From Myroides oncorhynchi (GTDB taxonomy: Bacteria > Bacteroidota > Bacteroidia > Flavobacteriales > Flavobacteriaceae), in NCBI RefSeq assembly GCF_020905415.1, contig NZ_JAJJMP010000001.1:773501-837500 (forward strand): 64,000 nucleotides of DNA. The letters run 5' to 3'. Shown here piece after piece: positions 57,081-64,000 of this stretch (the stretch's first letter is position 1; every line of letters begins with the position of its first letter). The notes under the pieces are model-generated. The model was not told the DNA's origin and ran no database searches. It worked only from the letters and a program-made list of their open reading frames with translations. The translations under genes and the position numbers were made by a program.

Positions 57081-57893
57081 TTATAAACTTTTCTGAACAG
57101 TTACTTTTCCTATGCTAAACATGCCTTGGGCATTTTCCATAATCTTAGGAGCACGAACAGCATCAACCATTATATATGAACTCTCTTTCAAAACAATCTT
57201 ATTTTTACCATCCACTAATAATGATGTTTCTACATTCAAATCAACATTAGAAACATGCTTATCACTAACCTTAATCTCTTCTTTACTTTCTAACACTACT
57301 TCTTTATAATTGTCTAGTTTACTTCCATGGCTTCCTATATGCAACTGAAAATCATCCTCTTTATTTGTACCATTTACATAAAGCCCTTGACAGTTAATAA
57401 ATTTATATCCTGTAATCCATCCCCAGATCAAATCATGCTTCTTGCACAAATCCCAGAACTCTTGTTGATCTTCCATACCCTTTAAATACTTCTCTTGATC
57501 AACTCCAATACCAAACTTCACTTTAGTATAATAACCTGCTGGAACATCTTTCAAAACAACCTTATAATCGTGAGTCTCAGAATCCACAAAGAAATACCCA
57601 TCTTTTTTGGGGTAAGTAAAAACTCCTCCTTTACTATCAGTAAGTTGAAAATTACTAATAATATACTTTAAAAAACTAATATTCAACTTTTCATCATTGC
57701 TATTAGCTTTGTAAGATGTATTATACTTCAAATCTTCGCCAAACATTTTATGGTTAAAAGTAAAAGTAATATTGTTCTTACCTGTTAGCTCTTCTTTTTT
57801 ATCTTCTCCCGAATTATTGTCATCACTACTACAAGAAGTTAATATAATAGTAGAACACAATATTAATGTGATATACGATAGAAATTTATTCAT
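57081..57893 (-). CDS. MbnP-like copper-associated lipoprotein
   Basis: 270 residues. The lipobox ILTSC (Cys 21) is followed by SSDD. The body matches the MbnP family: ITFTFNHKMFGEDL, LNISFLKYIISNFQLTDSKG, a Trp-rich IWGWITGYKFIN block (Trp 157, 159), then FQLHIGSHG (His 185, 189). In methanotroph MbnP a Trp is converted to kynurenine by MbnH and the protein binds copper. The adjacent di-haem gene supports the same chemistry here; which Trp is modified cannot be read from sequence. Confidence 0.88.
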   Translation of the reverse strand: MNKFLSYITLILCSTIILTSCSSDDNNSGEDKKEELTGKNNITFTFNHKMFGEDLKYNTSYKANSNDEKLNISFLKYIISNFQLTDSKGGVFTYPKKDGYFFVDSETHDYKVVLKDVPAGYYTKVKFGIGVDQEKYLKGMEDQQEFWDLCKKHDLIWGWITGYKFINCQGLYVNGTNKEDDFQLHIGSHGSKLDNYKEVVLESKEEIKVSDKHVSNVDLNVETSLLVDGKNKIVLKESSYIMVDAVRAPKIMENAQGMFSIGKVTVQKSL

Positions 57894-57977
57894 TTTAATC
57901 TATTTTATAAGTTAAGTTTAATCCATAAAGCATCAGTCCGATATAATCAGACACAACTTTTTAATTGTAATAAAAAA

Positions 57978-58343
57978 CTATAAAATCGGGGGTTGCAGTA
58001 CAATTGTACTAAACAGATAAGTATAGAAATTACTATACGTCATAGATACTGTCTCTTTTAGAACACTACCGACTAATGACATATTAGCAACAAAATTATA
58101 CGAGAAAACTGGAATAAAATCGAACAGAACAACAGCTTTCTCTATTTGTATAGGAGATTTAGAATCTAATACTTGCTGTAATTCTTTTGCTACATAGCAT
58201 TTACCATTACATTCTAATATTGGCTTATCCACATTAACACATAACACAGTAGATATATAATCATAATTAACAATATACTCCACCACAGGCATAACTGGGC
58301 GGAATATAAAAATTAACGCTATTATGATATATAATTTCTTCAC
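57978..58343 (-). CDS. Small CNGKC membrane protein 1
   Basis: 121 residues. The N-terminal hydrophobic helix (KKLYIIIALIFIFRPVMPVV) leads into YDYISTVLCVNVDKPILECNGKCYVAKEL, with three Cys in the pattern C-x9-C-x3-C, and the protein ends FSTIVLQPPIL. A paralogue with the same pattern and ending lies at 59400-59768. Bacteroidota genomes have similar short proteins annotated as hypothetical. The Cys pattern could bind copper, iron or haem, or be a redox site; that is inference. It lies 84 bp upstream of the MbnP-like gene. Confidence 0.78.
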   Translation of the reverse strand: MKKLYIIIALIFIFRPVMPVVEYIVNYDYISTVLCVNVDKPILECNGKCYVAKELQQVLDSKSPIQIEKAVVLFDFIPVFSYNFVANMSLVGSVLKETVSMTYSNFYTYLFSTIVLQPPIL

Positions 58344-58442
58344 GAGGCAAAAATATCAAACACAATTTAATTTAGTTAATAATATTATTAATGTTTTTTG
58401 AGACATTCACACTTCTTATAACTAAAAGCATGATTATCTAAA

Positions 58443-59315
58443 TCATGCAAATGTCTTCCTATAACTCTCAGGAGTAATTCCCTCCTGTTTTTTAAAGAAA
58501 GTGACAAAATAAGAAGTACTGTCAAAACACAACTCTCTAGCTATCTCATTAATATTAAATGAGCTAAACTGTAATAGCCGCTTAGCCTCAATAATAATAC
58601 GCTGACGCACTACTTGACCTGCAGTTACACCTCTCTCTTGCTTACAGAGTTTATTTAAATAATTAGGGGTAACACATAACTTCTCTGCATAGAAGGAAGG
58701 CGTTTTAGCTTCCTTAAAATACACTTCTACTAAATCTAAGAAGGCTAATATACGATCATTAGAAGACGATTTTCCATAATCTATATGAAGAACATCTGTA
58801 AGTCCCTCAATATACTGTAACTCACATAACAAGATATTCAAATAAGAACGAAGTACCTTAATGCGATATACACGTGTAGAACCATACTCTGTAAGCATTA
58901 GTTCTGTCAACATATTTATTTTTACACTTATTGCATTAACCATAAATTGTTGGGGAATACTATCCAGCTGAAAGAAGTCAAAATACTTCAATACATTTTC
59001 ATGGTATCGTTGTGAAAAGAATGCATCCTCGAAGCCAAGGAAAACACCTGTACAATTACTTCCAAAACGCATACTTACTATATCACCTGGCTTGATGACA
59101 TAAATACTATCTCCTAAATCAGAATATTCAAATTCATTAATACAAATAGTATATACTCCACTTGCTACAATAACAACCACATAAAAGTTAGCTCTAAAAC
59201 TAGAGTTTATTAATGGATAATCTCTATTTAGACATGTAATCTGATTAATAACAAAAGAAGATTGGTCTTGCGTAAAATAATTGATACCAAAGGATTTTAT
59301 AATCTTACTAGACAT
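58443..59315 (-). CDS. AraC family transcriptional regulator
   Basis: 290 residues. The N-terminal sensing region contains SSFRANFYVVVIVASGVYTICI and VIKPGDIVSMRFG, a cupin-like pattern. The C-terminal AraC domain (about 190-290) has FYAEKLCVTPNYLNKLCKQERGVTAGQVVRQRIIIEAKRLL and FNINEIARELCFDSTSYFVTFFKKQEGITPESYR. It lies between the two CNGxC paralogues on the same strand and is the likely local regulator of that set and perhaps of the MbnP/di-haem pair. Confidence 0.93.
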   Translation of the reverse strand: MSSKIIKSFGINYFTQDQSSFVINQITCLNRDYPLINSSFRANFYVVVIVASGVYTICINEFEYSDLGDSIYVIKPGDIVSMRFGSNCTGVFLGFEDAFFSQRYHENVLKYFDFFQLDSIPQQFMVNAISVKINMLTELMLTEYGSTRVYRIKVLRSYLNILLCELQYIEGLTDVLHIDYGKSSSNDRILAFLDLVEVYFKEAKTPSFYAEKLCVTPNYLNKLCKQERGVTAGQVVRQRIIIEAKRLLQFSSFNINEIARELCFDSTSYFVTFFKKQEGITPESYRKTFA

Positions 59316-59399
59316 AAGAAACTTTAATTAATATTATACATAAGTACATATACTACCAAACTAAATTTTGGTAGTATTAAAATAATCTATACATATTAA

Positions 59400-59768
59400 T
59401 TAAACAACAGGAGGTCTTAGGACGCGATAAGTAAATAACTGTCTATATAGATCACTATATTGATCCAATGTCTTATTAGAGTGTGCTAAAGAAGTATTAA
59501 CAGCTATATAATTCTGAAGTTCCCCTACATACATTAACGCAAAAGCTATGTTACATACTTTTTTTGCACCATCTTTATGTTGTTCCTCTTTGACTGTTCG
59601 AGCCAGCTCTTTCATTAAGTAACACTGTCCATTGCAGTGCATTTCAGGCTTGTCAGTATTTATACATAGTACTGTTGATATATATTCATAATCGATCAAG
59701 TAGTCTACCAAAGGCACTACTGGTCTGAATACTAATAAAGTTACTATAATAAATAAATACTTCTTCAC
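59400..59768 (-). CDS. Small CNGQC membrane protein 2
   Basis: 122 residues. KKYLFIIVTLLVFRPVVPLVDYLIDYEYISTVLC parallels protein 1 nearly position by position. The cysteines are in TVLCINTDKPEMHCNGQCYLMKEL, and the end is YRVLRPPVV (shared LRPP/LQPP tail). The middle differs and has an additional Cys (KKVCNIAF). Probably a duplicate with the AraC gene caught between the copies. Role unknown; periplasm-facing metal or haem handling is a guess. Confidence 0.78.
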   Translation of the reverse strand: MKKYLFIIVTLLVFRPVVPLVDYLIDYEYISTVLCINTDKPEMHCNGQCYLMKELARTVKEEQHKDGAKKVCNIAFALMYVGELQNYIAVNTSLAHSNKTLDQYSDLYRQLFTYRVLRPPVV

Positions 59769-59796
59769 GATACAAATATACAGTCGATTAGGATAT

Positions 59797-59828
59797 AAAA
59801 AAAGCGTTACTAAAAATAGTAACGCTTT
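59797..59828 (-). terminator. Terminator of rpoD
   Basis: AAAGCGTTACTA and TAGTAACGCTTT form a perfect stem around AAAA. On the minus strand it is followed by a T-run. It lies 8 bp beyond the rpoD stop. Confidence 0.92.
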
Positions 59829-59835
59829 ATATGGT

Positions 59836-60699
59836 TTATCCTAAATAAGTTTTTAATATCTTACTTCTAGATGTATGTTTTAATCTGCGAATAGCTTTTT
59901 CTTTAATCTGTCTTACACGTTCTCTTGTAAGATCAAATGTTTCTCCTATTTCTTCTAATGTCATAGGATGTTGATCACCTAATCCGAAGTATAGACGTAC
60001 TACATCTGCTTCTCTTGGAGTTAGTGTTTCTAATGCTCTCTCAATTTCTGTTCTAAGAGATTCGTGAATTAGCTCTCTATCTGGGTTTGGTGATTCACCT
60101 GAGCGAAGTACATCATATAAGTTAGAATCTTCTCCTTCAACTAATGGAGCATCCATTGAAAGGTGACGTCCAGAGTTTTTCATACTCTCTTTAACGTCGT
60201 TCACAGTCATATCTAACTCTACAGCAATTTCTTCCGCTGAAGGTGGACGTTCATTAGATTGCTCTAATAAAGCGTACATCTTATTAATTTTATTAATAGA
60301 CCCAATCTTGTTCAATGGTAAACGAACGATACGAGATTGTTCTGCTAGTGCAGACAAAATAGATTGACGAATCCACCATACCGCATAAGAAATGAATTTA
60401 AAACCACGTGTTTCGTCAAAACGTTGCGCTGCTTTGATCAAACCTAAGTTTCCTTCATTAATTAAATCGGGTAAAGTCAATCCTTGATTTTGATACTGCT
60501 TAGCAACCGAAACTACGAAACGCAAGTTTGCTTTCGTCAATTTCTCTAGTGCTCTTTGATCTCCTGCTTTGATTCGTTGCGCTAACTCTACCTCTTCATC
60601 CGCAGTAATTAAATCTACTTTACCAATTTCTTGCAAATACTTATCTAAAGAAGCTGTCTCACGATTTGTTACCTGCTTGGTAATTTTAAGTTGTCTCAT
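59836..60699 (-). CDS. rpoD: Primary sigma factor RpoD (sigma-A)
   Basis: 287 residues from [22 protein letters not shown]; the frame is open to 60744, but homologues start here. Region 1.1 is absent, as is typical for Bacteroidota. Region 1.2 is [16 protein letters not shown], region 2 [37 protein letters not shown], region 3 [10 protein letters not shown] and region 4 [27 protein letters not shown]. It directs transcription from the TTG...TAnnTTTG promoters seen in this window. Confidence 0.97.
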   Translation of the reverse strand: MRQLKITKQVTNRETASLDKYLQEIGKVDLITADEEVELAQRIKAGDQRALEKLTKANLRFVVSVAKQYQNQGLTLPDLINEGNLGLIKAAQRFDETRGFKFISYAVWWIRQSILSALAEQSRIVRLPLNKIGSINKINKMYALLEQSNERPPSAEEIAVELDMTVNDVKESMKNSGRHLSMDAPLVEGEDSNLYDVLRSGESPNPDRELIHESLRTEIERALETLTPREADVVRLYFGLGDQHPMTLEEIGETFDLTRERVRQIKEKAIRRLKHTSRSKILKTYLG

Positions 60700-60813
60700 A
60701 TTATTTCTATCCTTGTTTTTTGCTATGATGTGTTTCTCACACATATATTATACGTTCACTACACCCAAAAGGTTACAACATTTTAAAAAAAAATTTAAAC
60801 CTATATCTTTACT

Positions 60814-60855
60814 ACACAAAAAAAGCACCACAAAAATGTAATTAATGCAGTGCTT
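60814..60855 (-). terminator. Terminator of the flavin monooxygenase gene
   Basis: On the minus strand AAGCACTGCA and TGTGGTGCTT pair imperfectly around an AT-rich loop, followed by eight T, about 30 bp beyond the stop. Confidence 0.7.
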
Positions 60856-60885
60856 CTCTATTTTATAAAAAATATAACTTTTAAA

Positions 60886-62295
<1,410 letters not shown>

Positions 62296-62318
62296 TTAAA
62301 AAACGAAGAATTAATAAA

Positions 62319-62329
62319 AATGATTATCA
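62319..62329 (-). promoter_or_regulatory. Fur-box-like core TGATAATCATT
   Basis: On the minus strand TGATAATCATT equals the central 11 bases of the classical Fur consensus, about 50 bp upstream of the flavin monooxygenase start. Outer bases match less well (CAG before, TTTATT after). Iron control is a suggestion only. Confidence 0.35.
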
Positions 62330-62700
62330 CTGATTGCTCAGCCGAGATAGAATACTACATGTTCGTATTCTACAATAGATACATCTAATAATTGATGTAT
62401 ATCAGGCAGCATAATTATATGCCGAAAATAAGGTCAAGTATACAAAACTTGAATTTGGATAGGAGTTGATAACACAATGCTAGAAATATATAAGCAAGCC
62501 ACCTCCTATTAACGTTAATTGCTAATATAATACAAATTAGCGACTTAACCAAAAAACAAACCCCTAAAAATATAAATACAATTAGAACAATGACAAAACT
62601 CAACATTACATAGTAAGATTATCTAAATAGAAAGTTGTATCTAATAGAGTATATCGATGATAACTACAACATAGCTAGTAATCAGACAAAAACGAGAATA

Positions 62701-62732
62701 AAAAAAGGACATCTATTACTAGATGTCCTTTA
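62701..62732 (-). terminator. Terminator of pnp
   Basis: AAAGGACATCTA and TAGATGTCCTTT form a perfect stem with a short loop. On the minus strand a T-run follows. It lies 20 bp beyond the pnp stop. Confidence 0.92.
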
Positions 62733-62751
62733 TATAATAAAAAGATTACTT

Positions 62752-64000
62752 TTATTTATTTTCTTGCTTTGGAGCGTCGTCTTTTTTCTCTTCTCTAGGA
62801 GGACGAGGCATTAAAGCTTTACGAGATACTTTTGCTTTTTTCGTTTTAGGATCAATACCCATGTATTTAACATCAAGTAAATCACCCATTTTCAACACAT
62901 CAGATACATTCTCAATGCGTTTCCAATCTAACTCAGATACATGAAGTAAAGTCTCTTTTCCTGGTACGAATTCTACTACAGCACCAAAATCAAGCATCTT
63001 AACTACTTTAACATGGTAAGTCTCACCCTCTACTGGAGCGAAAGTTGTGTTATCGATAGCAGCAATAGCTTTAGCCATACCGTCTGGATCAGTACCAAGT
63101 ATTTCAATAATACCGAAATCTCCCTCTTCGTTAATCACGATAGTAGTTCCTGTTTCTGCCTGAAGAGCTTGAATATTCTTACCTCCAGGTCCGATAACAG
63201 CACCAATAAAGTCTTTAGGAATTGTAACAGTAACAATTTTCGGAGCTTTAGGTTTAACTGTAGGATTTGGAACTGCGATCGTTTCTTCTAATAATCCAAG
63301 AATGTGCATACGTCCATCAAGAGCTTGTTTTAACGCTTGCTCTAAGATTTCGTAAGCTAATCCGTCGATTTTTATATCCATCTGACATGCAGTGATACCA
63401 TCTCTTGTACCAGTAACTTTAAAGTCCATATCTCCTAAGTGATCTTCATCTCCTAAGATATCAGACAATACAGCCCAACGTCCAGTTTTCGCATCTGAGA
63501 TTAACCCCATAGCAATACCAGAAACTGGTTTTTCCATTTGAATACCTGCATCCATTAATGCTAATGTACCAGCACAAACAGTTGCCATAGAAGACGAACC
63601 GTTAGATTCTAATACTTCAGATACTAAACGAATAGTATAAGGACAGTCAGCAGGAATCATATTTTTCAAAGCACGTTGTGCTAAGTTACCATGACCTACC
63701 TCTCTACGAGAAGTTCCTCTTAATGGTCTAGCTTCACCTGTTGAGAACGGAGGGAAGTTATAGTGTAAGTAGAATCTATCCTCTCCTTGCTCACTTGGCA
63801 AGTCAATTATATTAGCATCTCTTGATGTACCTAAAGTAACTGTCGCTAATGCTTGAGTTTCTCCACGTGTAAAGATAGACGATCCATGTACAGAAGGTAA
63901 GTAATCTACTTCACTCCAGATAGGACGAATCTCAGTAGTCTTACGACCATCAAGACGAATGTTTTGATCTAAAATAAGGTTACGTACAGCCTCTTTTTGA
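62752..64000 (-). CDS. pnp: Polynucleotide phosphorylase, 3' part, cut by window edge
   Basis: The frame is open through the right edge, so the N-terminal RNase PH domain lies outside. The visible 415 residues start at [27 protein letters not shown], the second RNase PH domain, with [15 protein letters not shown] and [17 protein letters not shown] carrying catalytic Asp residues. A KH domain follows ([20 protein letters not shown]), then an S1 domain ([30 protein letters not shown]), and a Lys/Glu-rich end. It degrades RNA from the 3' end with phosphate. A shorter start inside this frame would cut the domain and is wrong. Confidence 0.97.
   Translation of the reverse strand, partial: QKEAVRNLILDQNIRLDGRKTTEIRPIWSEVDYLPSVHGSSIFTRGETQALATVTLGTSRDANIIDLPSEQGEDRFYLHYNFPPFSTGEARPLRGTSRREVGHGNLAQRALKNMIPADCPYTIRLVSEVLESNGSSSMATVCAGTLALMDAGIQMEKPVSGIAMGLISDAKTGRWAVLSDILGDEDHLGDMDFKVTGTRDGITACQMDIKIDGLAYEILEQALKQALDGRMHILGLLEETIAVPNPTVKPKAPKIVTVTIPKDFIGAVIGPGGKNIQALQAETGTTIVINEEGDFGIIEILGTDPDGMAKAIAAIDNTTFAPVEGETYHVKVVKMLDFGAVVEFVPGKETLLHVSELDWKRIENVSDVLKMGDLLDVKYMGIDPKTKKAKVSRKALMPRPPREEKKDDAPKQENK

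Noticed and set aside
62415..62606. 63-codon hydrophobic open frame on the minus strand between the flavin monooxygenase and pnp genes
   Set aside because: Its Phe/Leu/Ile content is what AT-rich non-coding DNA gives, it ends over hairpin sequence, and it shows no family motif or start signal.

Overview
The window is AT-rich chromosomal DNA from a member of the Flavobacteriaceae (Bacteroidota). The evidence is the complete type IX secretion/gliding core gldK-gldL-gldM-gldN, lipoproteins whose lipobox Cys is followed by SKDD-type acidic residues, promoters of the flavobacterial form TTG-N19/20-TAnnTTTG, an RpoD without region 1.1, and general absence of Shine-Dalgarno sequences. A Myroides-like organism is my best guess, but that is inference. 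Most of the window is vertically inherited core genome. The accessory parts are an IS end at the left edge, two copies of a small transposon-like repeat, one decayed island at about 39.3-41.7 kb, and several lineage-specific lipoprotein and small-protein genes.

Layout. 1-0.9 kb: 3' end of an IS1182-like transposase, then an 11-bp tandem repeat. 0.9-4.4 kb (minus): hemL, a LysM glucosaminidase lipoprotein, an ACC-deaminase-like PLP enzyme and a tiny membrane HExxH protein. 4.5-7.1 kb (plus): hutU and a DUF4136 lipoprotein. 7.2-10.6 kb (minus): three tandem paralogous lipoproteins. 10.9-14.2 kb: an aromatic amino acid hydroxylase with a long C-terminal extension, converging on DUF4230 and GSCFA genes. 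14.4-20.4 kb: alaS diverging from an M23 peptidase, MerR regulator, LemA and two TPM proteins. 20.7-25.8 kb (minus): an outer-membrane beta-barrel protein, der and era. 25.9-27.8 kb: a CatB-like acetyltransferase and two identical initiator tRNAs flanking a small membrane protein. 27.9-39.3 kb (minus): ABC-F ATPase, FAD oxidoreductase, gldN/M/L/K, an arginase-fold protein with decayed metal ligands, and topA. 39.3-41.7 kb: a long non-coding stretch, a broken DUF6266 gene, heptanucleotide repeats and a 182-bp tandem duplication. 41.8-44.9 kb: ABM monooxygenase plus AraC regulator, HAD phosphatase and two membrane proteins. 45.2-52.0 kb (plus): miaB, a sigma-54 activator, lptE, a TPR-like protein, secG and groES-groEL. 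52.1-55.8 kb: rpe, lipB, Pmp3 and lysS. 56-60.7 kb (minus): rpoD, two CNGxC small proteins around an AraC regulator, an MbnP-like protein and a di-haem peroxidase. 60.9-64 kb: flavin monooxygenase and the 3' part of pnp.

The most notable items are these. (1) A 136-150-bp element with terminal inverted repeats occurs twice, each time just beyond the terminator of an aminoacyl-tRNA synthetase gene (alaS, lysS); one copy has a perfect 5-bp target duplication. (2) A co-oriented cluster holds an MbnP-like protein, a MauG/MbnH-like di-haem enzyme, two paralogous small CNGxC membrane proteins and an AraC regulator, suggesting a metal-linked protein-oxidation module. (3) 11-bp (one helical turn) tandem repeats of different sequence occur in three intergenic regions. 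(4) The arginase-fold protein next to gldK appears to have lost its manganese site.
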